From Muricomes sp. (GTDB lineage: Bacteria; Bacillota; Clostridia; Lachnospirales; Lachnospiraceae), in NCBI GenBank assembly GCA_020024675.1, contig JAHHTM010000073.1, positions 1 through 6,514 of the forward strand: a stretch of 6,514 nt of DNA. Reading direction: 5' to 3'. Under the pieces are notes generated by a model, which saw only the letters and a list, made by a program, of their open reading frames with translations, was not told where the DNA came from and searched no databases. Shown in pieces: positions 1 to 6,064 of this stretch. The position numbers and the translations under genes were made by a program. Numbering within the stretch: the stretch's first letter is position 1; every line of letters starts with the position of its first letter.

Positions 1-312
1 AATCAATTGATACTCGGTCCATTTCAGGGAAGAGCTGCATGTGTAAGAATTGCAACTGGAAAAGGAGTTTGTGGAACAGCGTTTGAGAAAGGAATGACTT
101 TGATTGTTCCCGATGTACATAAGTTTACAGGGCACATTGCCTGCGATGATCGATCAAACTCAGAAATTGTAATTCCTGTTATGTGTGGAGATAAAAAAAT
201 AGGAGTTTTGGACATAGATAGTCCAATTAAAAATAGATTTGATGAAACAGATAAAAGATATCTTGAAGAAATTGTAGAGTTTCTTGTGGAATCTTGTGAT
301 TTTATAGAATAA
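1..312 (+). CDS. msrC: Free methionine-(R)-sulfoxide reductase (GAF-domain fRMsr), 5'-truncated by the window edge
   Basis: The reading frame is open from base 1 to the TAA at 310-312, giving 103 residues. The family is usually about 150-165 residues, so roughly the first third lies outside the window; the TTG at base 7 is internal, not a start. The enzyme reduces free L-methionine-(R)-sulfoxide to methionine in the cytoplasm, using thioredoxin-type reductant, and so protects the methionine pool from oxidation. Visible motifs are LGPFQGRAACVRI, GKGVCGTA, VPDVH, GHIACD, NSEIV and GVLDIDSP. The three conserved cysteines fall at residues 14, 24 and 48 of the fragment. Their spacing (10 and 24) is the same as Cys84, Cys94 and Cys118 of E. 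coli YebR/MsrC, so the active site appears intact. The downstream amidohydrolase begins 24 bases after the stop, suggesting co-transcription. Confidence 0.93.
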   Translation, partial: NQLILGPFQGRAACVRIATGKGVCGTAFEKGMTLIVPDVHKFTGHIACDDRSNSEIVIPVMCGDKKIGVLDIDSPIKNRFDETDKRYLEEIVEFLVESCDFIE

Positions 313-336
313 AAAATATAAGTTGGAATGAGCAAA

Positions 337-1671
337 ATGGATAATAGCGAGAATAAATATAGAGAAATTTTATATAAAGTAGACAGGATAGAAAAAGAAC
401 TGATAAATTTAAGACGTGACTTTCACGCTCATCCAGAGACAGGCTGGCTTGAGATGCGCACCTCAGCGATTATTGCAGAGACACTTTCTTCTCTTGGTTA
501 TGAGGTGGTGACAGGAAAGGCGGTATGTAAGGAAGAAATGAGAATGGGAGTGCCAAGTGAAAAACAGACGAGGGAGCATCTTGACATTCTTAAAAATAAG
601 AGTGAAGAAGTAAAGAGAATCCATTTAACAAAAGAAATGGAAGAAGGACATACTGGAGTTATTGGAATTTTACATTGTGGAGAAGGACCAGAGGTCACTT
701 TTCGATTTGATATTGATGCATTGCCGTTGCAGGAAGACGCATCTTTATCACATCGACCATGCAAAGAAGGATTTGCGTCTCAATATGAGGGTGTTATGCA
801 TGCCTGTGGACATGATTGTCATGCAGCTATTGGACTTGGAACGGCAAAGATATTATCGGAAATGAAGAAGCAGCTTCATGGAACAGTGAAACTTATTTTT
901 CAGCCTGCAGAAGAGGGGACAAGAGGAGCCTACAGCATTGTAAAGGCAGGACATCTTGACCATACAAACTATTTTGTGGGCGCACACGTATCATCGGCTT
1001 ATGACGATAAAGAAGCGGACCTTATTCCGGGAAGTTATGGGGCTCTTGCAACGACGAAATATACCGTGAATTTTTTGGGACAAAGTGCTCATGCAGGGCG
1101 TTCACCGGAAGAAGGAAAAAATGCAGTATTAGCTGCTGCTCATGCAGCAGTGGGCCTTTCAGGAATTGCCAGACATAGTGAAGGAATGTCAAGGATCAAT
1201 GTAGGAAGTATCCATGGGGGAACCGGGAGAAATATTGTGGCGGATAAAGCGATACTTACAATGGAAGTCAGAGGAGAGACAACAAAAATCAATGAATATA
1301 TGAGTAGACGTGCCTGTGAAGTATGCCAAGGGGCGGCCATTATGGAAGGGTGTACTTGTCAGATTATAAAAGAAGGATATGCACCATCTCAGACGAGTGA
1401 TGAAGAACTTGTAGAAAGGATCGCAGGAATTATCACAAAAGAATATCCGGAATATAAAGTAAGTGATATCCTTCAGGTAAAGAATTTAGACAGTGAAGAT
1501 GCTGGTTTTATGATGAATCATGTACAAGAGCATGGAGGACAAGCTACATATATGCGCTTTGTTACTAAAATGGAATCACCACAGCATACGACAGCATTTG
1601 ATATTGATGAATCTGTGTTAAAAAAAGGTGTTGTTACATTTTCATCTATTGCCGTTAATCTGCTTTCATAA
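337..1671 (+). CDS. abgA: M20D-family amidohydrolase, AbgA-like (p-aminobenzoyl-glutamate hydrolase subunit A type)
   Basis: This is a 444-residue cytoplasmic metallo-amidohydrolase that probably cleaves an N-acyl or N-aminobenzoyl amino acid. In E. coli, AbgA with AbgB splits the folate breakdown product p-aminobenzoyl-glutamate. The start at 337 is preferred because the weak ribosome site AGTTGGA (321-327) lies 9 bases upstream; it abuts the alternative ATG at 328, which would add three residues. Numbered from 337, the protein has an N-terminal RRDFHAHPETGW motif (26-37), an inserted helical segment at about 62-105 that is a feature of AbgA rather than generic M20D enzymes, and FRFDIDALPL (122-131). 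The metal ligands are Cys157 and His159 in HACGHD, Glu192/193 in PAEEGTRGA, His217 in GAHV and His417 in QHTTAFDID. The lid or dimerisation domain spans about 237-350. No AbgB or AbgT transporter is seen. The AbgA-like fold is well supported; the exact substrate is inferred. Confidence 0.93.
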   Translation: MDNSENKYREILYKVDRIEKELINLRRDFHAHPETGWLEMRTSAIIAETLSSLGYEVVTGKAVCKEEMRMGVPSEKQTREHLDILKNKSEEVKRIHLTKEMEEGHTGVIGILHCGEGPEVTFRFDIDALPLQEDASLSHRPCKEGFASQYEGVMHACGHDCHAAIGLGTAKILSEMKKQLHGTVKLIFQPAEEGTRGAYSIVKAGHLDHTNYFVGAHVSSAYDDKEADLIPGSYGALATTKYTVNFLGQSAHAGRSPEEGKNAVLAAAHAAVGLSGIARHSEGMSRINVGSIHGGTGRNIVADKAILTMEVRGETTKINEYMSRRACEVCQGAAIMEGCTCQIIKEGYAPSQTSDEELVERIAGIITKEYPEYKVSDILQVKNLDSEDAGFMMNHVQEHGGQATYMRFVTKMESPQHTTAFDIDESVLKKGVVTFSSIAVNLLS

Positions 1672-1946
1672 ATGTTAAAATATAAAAAAGTATAACAGAA
1701 ATAAAATGATAACAGATCTGACGAACAAACATCTAAGACATACATTGTGACGCTTTATGCTACCGATGTTTTTTAGTGTGATGTTTTAGCAGTTTATTTG
1801 GTGCCTGTGATCTTTATGGCATTTGTGGTTATATTGACAATCGTTGTATATTTGTTCTGAAGTCCGATCCATGAGACGGATCCATACATCAGAAGATATT
1901 TTATGAAAATATAATTAATAAAAAAGACAAACGAAAGGAGTAAAGT
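1672..1946 (+). other. Intergenic gap of 275 bases with a possible degraded membrane-protein tail
   Basis: No intact gene is seen on either strand and no clear terminator follows the amidohydrolase. One + frame, open from about 1705, is interrupted by TAG (1774-1776) and TGA (1858-1860) and ends at TAA (1912-1914). Between the two stops, 1786-1857 encode 24 almost entirely hydrophobic residues (including VIFMAFVVILTIVVYLF), which would form one membrane helix. After the TGA the same frame reads SPIHETDPYIRRYFMKI. This could be the remnant of a small membrane protein, or chance in AT-rich DNA. There is no ribosome site with a credible start. A short inverted repeat GATCC/GGATC (1866-1882, 7-base loop) lies near the end. 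Confidence 0.3.
1910..1915 (+). promoter_or_regulatory. Candidate -10 box (TATAAT) for the SPFH operon
   Basis: A perfect TATAAT is placed so that transcription would start around 1922, about 25 bases before the ATG. The -35 position (about 1887-1892) is a poor match to TTGACA, so the promoter is either weak, activator-dependent or spurious. A TTGACA at 1834-1839 is too far upstream to pair with it and has no -10 box at the right distance. Confidence 0.35.
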
Positions 1947-3269
1947 ATGGGATTAATAAGAAGTGTAATTCATGCAGCAAAAGAGTCAGCAAAAGGGGTA
2001 GTATCAGAACAGTGGAAAGAATATTTTTACTGTGAATCAATGGATACAGATACACTTGTAATGCGAGGAAGAAAGAAAACATCTTCCAGGTCTTCCAATT
2101 CGAGAAATGATGACAATATTATTTCCAATGGATCTGGAATCGTGGTGGCAGATGGCCAGTGTATGATCATCGTTGAGCAAGGTAAGATTGTTGAAGTGTG
2201 TGCAGAATCTGGAGAATTTACTTATGATTCTTCATTATCACCTAGCATTTTCACAGGAGATTTAGGAGAAACCATTACGCGAGCATTTGAAGAATTTGGA
2301 AGACGTTTTACATATGGTGGAGATGCTGCAAAAGACCAGAGGGTATATTATTTTAATACCAAAGAGATTACAGAAAATAAGTTTGGCACAGCAAATCCAT
2401 TTATGTTCCGAATTGTAGACCACAATATCAATCTGGATACGGAGGTTTCTGTAAGATGTAATGGAATCTATTCTTACAGGATTACCAACCCGCTTCTTTT
2501 TTATGTAAATGTGTGTGGAAACATAGAAGGAGTATATGAAAGATCACAGATTGATGGTCAGCTGAAGACGGAATTTATAGCAGCACTTCAGCCAGCCTTT
2601 GCAAAATTATCGGATCTGGAATTAAGGCCAGGACAGATTCCATCTCATGCGGCGGAACTAGAAGATGCCATGAATGAAGTGTTGACAAAAAAATGGTTAG
2701 AAAGAAGAGGAATTACAGTTGTTTCTGTAGCTTTAAATCCAATCACATTAAAAGAAGAGGATATGGAAAGAATCCAGCAGGCGCAGCAGATGGCAGTTTA
2801 TAGAGATCCAGGAATGGCAGCAGCAATGCTGGCTGGTGCACAGGCAGAAGCTATGAAAAGTGCAGCAAACAATTCTAATGGTGCAATGATGGGATTTATG
2901 GGAATGAATATGGCTAGCCAGGCTGGAGGTGTAAATGCACAGAATTTATTCCAGATGAGTGCAGCACAACAGGCGCAGATGCAGCAAATGCAAGCGCAGC
3001 AGGCACAGATGCAGCAAATGCAAGCGCAGCAGGTGCAGACACAACAGATGCAGGTACAGCAGACAGAAGTACAGCAGCCACAAGGATGGATGTGCAGTTG
3101 TGGAACTTTAAATAAGGGAAAATTTTGCATGGAATGTGGAAAACCAAAGCCAGCTGCAGAGCCATTGTACAAATGTGATAAATGTGGATGGGAACCAGAA
3201 GATCCTAAAAACCCACCTAAGTTTTGTCCAGAATGTGGGGATCCATTTAATGATGAAGATGTTCAATAA
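1947..3269 (+). CDS. ydjI: SPFH-domain (stomatin/prohibitin-like) protein with Gln-rich linker and two C-terminal zinc ribbons, YdjI-like
   Basis: This 440-residue protein belongs to the SPFH group represented by B. subtilis YdjI (often labelled 'virion core protein' or COG4260). SPFH proteins oligomerise at membranes as scaffolds. The start is firm, with AAAGGAG at 1934-1940 six bases before the ATG. Residues 1-28 look like an amphipathic helix rather than a membrane span. The SPFH core covers about 60-275 and includes FTGDLGETI, QRVYYFNTKEI, GTANPF, the SVRCNGIYSYRI strand and RRGITVVSVALNPITL. An Ala/Met-rich segment (285-340) follows, then a Gln-rich tandem repeat (342-379). Two Cys4 zinc ribbons come last: C383/C385/C394/C397 and C410/C413/C427/C430. 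B. subtilis YdjI is shorter, about 320 residues as I recall, the difference lying mainly in the Gln-rich and zinc-ribbon tail. There is no obvious membrane segment, so membrane attachment probably depends on the two proteins encoded next. Confidence 0.92.
   Translation: MGLIRSVIHAAKESAKGVVSEQWKEYFYCESMDTDTLVMRGRKKTSSRSSNSRNDDNIISNGSGIVVADGQCMIIVEQGKIVEVCAESGEFTYDSSLSPSIFTGDLGETITRAFEEFGRRFTYGGDAAKDQRVYYFNTKEITENKFGTANPFMFRIVDHNINLDTEVSVRCNGIYSYRITNPLLFYVNVCGNIEGVYERSQIDGQLKTEFIAALQPAFAKLSDLELRPGQIPSHAAELEDAMNEVLTKKWLERRGITVVSVALNPITLKEEDMERIQQAQQMAVYRDPGMAAAMLAGAQAEAMKSAANNSNGAMMGFMGMNMASQAGGVNAQNLFQMSAAQQAQMQQMQAQQAQMQQMQAQQVQTQQMQVQQTEVQQPQGWMCSCGTLNKGKFCMECGKPKPAAEPLYKCDKCGWEPEDPKNPPKFCPECGDPFNDEDVQ
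2970..3080 (+). repeat. In-frame 30-base tandem repeat encoding a Gln-rich linker
   Basis: Three 30-base units (2970-2999, 3000-3029, 3030-3059) plus a degenerate partial unit lie in the SPFH gene. Units 1 and 2 encode the same decapeptide, QAQMQQMQAQ, and differ by one base (gcg/gca). Unit 3 encodes QVQTQQMQVQ and the partial fourth begins QTEVQQP. The near identity of the first two units points to recent duplication by slippage. The repeat keeps frame and separates the SPFH core from the zinc ribbons. Confidence 0.92.
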
Positions 3270-3308
3270 TTTTAAGGAGAGATCCTCAGAATAAGAGAGG
3301 GGAAAAAA

Positions 3309-4364
3309 ATGTCAGATGTACAGCAGTTTAAGTGTCCATCCTGTGGTGGAACCGTTGAATTTGATAGTAAAAGCCAAAAGATGAAATGCCCATACTGTGA
3401 TACGGAATTTGAAATAGATCAGTTTAGGGAAGCAGTTACAAATGAGAAGAGTACACAAGACACAGGGTGGAAAGAAGAAGAGACAGAAGGAATGAAAGTG
3501 TATATTTGTGAATCCTGTGGTGGTCAGATTGTTGCAGATGAAAAGCTTGGAGCTTCAAAATGCCCTTTTTGTGGAAACAAAATAGTCTTTAAAGAGAACT
3601 TCAAAGGAGATTTAAGACCAGAGTACATAATTCCATTTAAAGTGGATAAAAAGGATGCAAAAAATGCGTATCTATCTCATTTAAAAGGAAAAGCATTCCT
3701 TCCAAAGATTTTCAGAGAAGAAAATCATATCGATGAAATAAAAGGAATTTATGTTCCATTCTGGCTTCATGATATGGATATAGAGGCTAGAGCATCTTAT
3801 AATGCCAAAAAGATCCGTTCGTGGATTAGTGAAGATGTACAATATACAGAATCAGAGCATTATCAGATTTCAAGAAAAGGAAACCTCAGTTTTTTGCATA
3901 TCCCGGCAGATGGTTCAAAAAAAATGGATGATGCACTGATGGAATCTATAGAGCCATACGATTTTAAAGGGGCTGTGCCTTTTGAAACTGCATATCTGTC
4001 AGGTTATCTTGCAGATCGATATGATGTGGAACCAAAAGAGTGTGAAGATAGAATAAAAGACCGGGCAAGAAGATGTGCAGAAGAAAGTCTTAGAAATACT
4101 GTCAAAGGGTATGATATGGTTTCTACTTTGGATAGTTCTTATAGCGTTCAAAAGTTGGAACATCATTATGCATTGTATCCTGTCTGGATCCTGAATACTA
4201 CATGGAAAAATGAAAAATATATATTTGCAATGAACGGACAGACTGGAAAGATGGTAGGAGATCTTCCGGCTGATATGTCTGTTTTCTGGAAATTTGTTGG
4301 AATTGGCAGTCTGATATCGGGAATTGTAATCTATGCATTGTTGTGGTTATTTACATTAATTTAG
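3309..4364 (+). CDS. ydjG: Double zinc-ribbon protein with C-terminal membrane anchor, YdjG-like
   Basis: The protein has 351 residues. A GAGGGG ribosome site (3297-3302) sits six bases before the ATG, and the gene starts 39 bases after the SPFH gene. Two Cys4 zinc ribbons of the TFIIB/RPB9 style open the protein: C9/C12/C27/C30 (CPSCGG and CPYC) and C67/C70/C85/C88 (CESCGG and CPFC). The central domain (about 100-320) has motifs typical of the family, such as PEYIIPFKVDKKDA, GIYVPFWLHD and the LYPVWILNT strand followed by FAMNGQTGKMVGDLP. A single hydrophobic helix at about 327-350 ends the protein, so it is probably tail-anchored with the zinc ribbons in the cytoplasm. It matches B. subtilis YdjG in layout; there, YdjG and YdjH are needed to bring YdjI to the membrane. 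Some databases call such proteins PriA-like because of the zinc ribbons; no helicase motifs are present. Its biochemical activity is unknown. Confidence 0.88.
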   Translation: MSDVQQFKCPSCGGTVEFDSKSQKMKCPYCDTEFEIDQFREAVTNEKSTQDTGWKEEETEGMKVYICESCGGQIVADEKLGASKCPFCGNKIVFKENFKGDLRPEYIIPFKVDKKDAKNAYLSHLKGKAFLPKIFREENHIDEIKGIYVPFWLHDMDIEARASYNAKKIRSWISEDVQYTESEHYQISRKGNLSFLHIPADGSKKMDDALMESIEPYDFKGAVPFETAYLSGYLADRYDVEPKECEDRIKDRARRCAEESLRNTVKGYDMVSTLDSSYSVQKLEHHYALYPVWILNTTWKNEKYIFAMNGQTGKMVGDLPADMSVFWKFVGIGSLISGIVIYALLWLFTLI

Positions 4365-4368
4365 GAGG
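4363..4368 (+). promoter_or_regulatory. Ribosome binding site overlapping the stop codon of the upstream gene
   Basis: AGGAGG overlaps the TAG stop (4362-4364) of the zinc-ribbon gene. It lies 8 bases before the ATG at 4377 but only 2 bases before the ATG at 4371, so it favours the later start. The overlap suggests translational coupling of the two genes. Confidence 0.85.
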
Positions 4369-4376
4369 AAATGAAT

Positions 4377-5177
4377 ATGAAAAAGAAAAGTATAATTTGT
4401 ATTTTGGCTTCTTTTTTATCCATATTAGTACTCCTTCCGGTGCAGGCACAAAGTGCCCTACCTAGAGTTACAGATCAAGCAGATGTCTTGAGTTCGGAAG
4501 AAGAAAGTAGTCTTAGAGAGAAACTGGATGAAATTAGTAAAAGACAGAAAGTAGATGTGGTGGCGGCTACGGTGAACAGTTTAGAAGGGATGCATGTACA
4601 AAACTATGCAGATCAATTCTATTATGAAAATAATTATGGATATGGAGAAAATAAAGATGGTATTCTTCTCTTGATCAGCATGGAAGATGGAGACTGGAGT
4701 ATTAGTACAACCGGATTTTGTACGACTGCATTTACAGATGTTGGATTAGATCATATTTCAGAGAAGTTCCTTCCGATGTTAAAGGAAGGAAAGTATTATG
4801 ATGGCTTCTTAGAGTATGCAGATTTATGTGATGATTTTCTTACAAAGGCATATAGTGGAACTGCGTATGATAGCCACAATCTGCATAAAAAAAGTGTATC
4901 GCCTTTTTGGATACCAGGATCATTTATCATTGGGTTTATTGGTACATTATTTATTGCCTTCATAAAAAAATCAGAATTGAAATCTGTGAAATTAAGGGCA
5001 AGTGCGAGAGAATATGCAAATGAAGGTAGTATGAGCCTGACAGAAAGTACAGACAGATTTATCAATCGAACAGTAACTACAAGAAAGATTGTAAAAAATG
5101 ATGAATCTGGTGGTGGAAGTAGTACTCATATCGATTCCTCAGGAACGACAAGAGGTGGAACAAGCGGAAAATTTTAA
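4377..5177 (+). CDS. ydjH: TPM-domain protein with signal peptide and internal membrane helix, YdjH-like
   Basis: The protein has 266 residues from the ATG at 4377; the ATG at 4371 would add two residues but is too close to the ribosome site. Residues 1-24 form a classic signal sequence, with KKK followed by a hydrophobic core and a possible VQA cleavage site. The TPM domain (PF04536 type, about 30-157) shows VTDQADVLS, the KVDVVAATVNSL strand, ENKDGILLLISM and WSISTTG. These resemble YgcG/TPM phosphatase-like proteins, but no phosphatase activity should be assumed. A membrane helix (about 178-197, WIPGSFIIGFIGTLFIAF) is followed by lysines and a Gly/Ser/Thr-rich tail ending GGTSGKF, typical of this subfamily. 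The expected topology is TPM domain outside and tail inside the cell. It is the last gene of the SPFH operon and matches B. subtilis YdjH in architecture. Confidence 0.9.
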   Translation: MKKKSIICILASFLSILVLLPVQAQSALPRVTDQADVLSSEEESSLREKLDEISKRQKVDVVAATVNSLEGMHVQNYADQFYYENNYGYGENKDGILLLISMEDGDWSISTTGFCTTAFTDVGLDHISEKFLPMLKEGKYYDGFLEYADLCDDFLTKAYSGTAYDSHNLHKKSVSPFWIPGSFIIGFIGTLFIAFIKKSELKSVKLRASAREYANEGSMSLTESTDRFINRTVTTRKIVKNDESGGGSSTHIDSSGTTRGGTSGKF

Positions 5178-5182
5178 AAGAT

Positions 5183-5219
5183 AAAAGTGCAATGTTACAA
5201 AACGGACATTGCACTTTTT
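5183..5219 (+). terminator. Strong intrinsic terminator of the SPFH operon
   Basis: The perfect 13-base stem AAAAGTGCAATGT (5183-5195) pairs with ACATTGCACTTTT (5206-5218) around a 10-base loop. The 3' arm runs into a TTTTT tract (5215-5219). It lies 5 bases after the TPM gene stop and separates the operon from the two-component genes. The other strand also has a T-rich tract after the stem, but no gene converges on it in this window. Confidence 0.95.
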
Positions 5220-5259
5220 CGTTGGCTATGGAAGAATGTACATAAACGAAATGAAAGTG

Positions 5260-5279
5260 TTTAAGAAACTTTTAAGAAA
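5260..5279 (+). promoter_or_regulatory. Direct repeat TTTAAGAAA at 11-base period, candidate OmpR/PhoB-family operator
   Basis: TTTAAGAAA occurs at 5260-5268 and again exactly at 5271-5279, separated by CT. Two half-sites in the same direction, one helical turn apart, are the usual binding geometry for winged-helix response regulators such as PhoB and PhoP. The repeat lies about 75 bases upstream of the response-regulator start, which suggests autoregulation. The repeat is seen directly; the binding protein is inferred. Confidence 0.55.
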
Positions 5280-5300
5280 TAATACAGTACTTTTTTTAGT

Positions 5301-5321
5301 TATATGTCGTAAGGTTATAGT
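5301..5321 (+). promoter_or_regulatory. Candidate -10 region(s) for the two-component operon
   Basis: Two AT-rich hexamers, TATATG (5301-5306) and TATAGT (5316-5321), could serve as a -10 box. Neither has a good TTGACA at 17 bases upstream, which would fit a promoter that depends on an activator bound at the upstream direct repeat. The choice between them is uncertain. Confidence 0.3.
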
Positions 5322-5353
5322 AACAAATAAATGACAGCAAAGGGGTGGAAACG

Positions 5354-6064
5354 ATGGATAAAGAAACGATACTTGTAGTTGATGATAATAAAGAAATTGT
5401 TTATTCCATCAGCGAATTGTTAAAATATGAAGGATATAATGTAGTCAAGGCATACGATGGAATGGAGGCACTTGAGGCAATGGAAACGAAGCAGATTGAT
5501 CTGATTCTTTTAGATGTAATGATGCCAAGAATGAATGGGTTATCTGCACTTATGAAATTAAGAGAGAAATCAAGAATTCCAGTGATTATATTATCTGCAA
5601 AGACGGAGGAAAGTGATAAAGTGTCTGGACTTGTTTTAGGAGCAGATGATTATATTGAAAAGCCTTATAATCCAACAGAACTAATTGCGAGGATAAAGGC
5701 ACATTTAAGAAGATACCATGTATGGGGAGGTGAAGCGCCAAAAGAAGAAAAAGATAAGATTGTTAATGGAGGTCTTGTTCTCGATAAAAAGCAAAGAGTT
5801 ATTATTGTAGAAGGAGAAGAAGTAAAACTTACTGCTACAGAGTACAAGATGCTTGAATTTTTTATGGAACATTTAGGACAGGTATTTTCAGCAGAACAGA
5901 TTTATGAAAATGTCTGGCAGGAAGATGCGGGATATTCCGTGGAAAATACGGTGATGGTACATATACGTCATATACGTGAAAAAATAGAGATTGATTCAAA
6001 AAAACCAAGATATGTAAAGGTGGTGTGGGGAATTGGCTACAAAATGGAAAAATTTAAAAAATAG
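5354..6064 (+). CDS. OmpR/PhoB-family response regulator transcription factor
   Basis: This 236-residue, full-length two-component regulator starts at ATG 5354. The purine-rich AAAGGGG (5339-5345) lies 8 bases upstream and overlaps the alternative GTG at 5345, so the GTG is unlikely to be used. The receiver domain (about 4-120) has the acidic pair Asp10/Asp11 in VVDDN, the phosphoacceptor Asp54 in LLDVMMP, the switch Ser81 in ILSAK, GADDY and Lys103 in EKPY. The winged-helix DNA-binding domain (about 135-232) shows the VKLTATEYKMLEFF helix, the VENTVMVHIRHIREKI recognition-helix region and the WGIGYK wing. All catalytic residues are present, so it should be phosphorylated normally. The downstream membrane protein overlaps its 3' end and is probably the cognate kinase. 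The target genes cannot be told from sequence; an 11-base-period repeat upstream suggests self-control. It resembles the VanR/PhoP type, but no resistance or phosphate genes are nearby. Confidence 0.96.
   Translation: MDKETILVVDDNKEIVYSISELLKYEGYNVVKAYDGMEALEAMETKQIDLILLDVMMPRMNGLSALMKLREKSRIPVIILSAKTEESDKVSGLVLGADDYIEKPYNPTELIARIKAHLRRYHVWGGEAPKEEKDKIVNGGLVLDKKQRVIIVEGEEVKLTATEYKMLEFFMEHLGQVFSAEQIYENVWQEDAGYSVENTVMVHIRHIREKIEIDSKKPRYVKVVWGIGYKMEKFKK
6017..6023 (+). promoter_or_regulatory. Ribosome binding site inside the response-regulator 3' end, for the TTG start
   Basis: AAGGTGG lies 9 bases before the TTG at 6033 and inside the response-regulator coding sequence. It is the only plausible site for a start in the overlapping frame, since that frame has an in-frame TAA at 6015-6017 and no ATG before the first membrane helix. 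Confidence 0.5.

Noticed and set aside
1672..1700. Possible terminator after the amidohydrolase from TGTTA...TAACA in the AT-rich stretch.
   Set aside because: Only five weak A/T-rich pairs form and no T tract follows, so it is not a credible intrinsic terminator.
1714..1734. Resemblance to an Illumina adapter: the minus strand reads DVCSSDL, the peptide known from adapter read-through, and the plus strand reads RSDEQTS, close to adapter-derived RSEEHTS.
   Set aside because: By eye, five of 21 bases differ from the adapter, spaced every third base. Sequencing contamination should be nearly exact, so this is treated as coincidence. A read-level check of this spot would settle it.
1834..1839. 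TTGACA box as the -35 of a promoter for the SPFH operon.
   Set aside because: No -10-like hexamer occurs 16-18 bases downstream; the nearby TGTATA is only about 5 bases away and the TATAAT at 1910 is about 70 bases away.
2798..3172. Minus-strand open frame with a Cys-rich repeated protein, resembling a metallothionein-like product.
   Set aside because: It is the complement of the Gln-rich CAG/ATG repeat and the zinc-ribbon tail of the SPFH gene, where CAG and CA-rich codons read as Cys on the other strand. No ribosome site or independent coding signal supports it.
3309..4364. Annotation of the zinc-ribbon gene as a PriA-like replication helicase or phage replication protein.
   Set aside because: Only zinc ribbons are shared. 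No Walker A/B or helicase motifs are visible and the C-terminus is a membrane helix.
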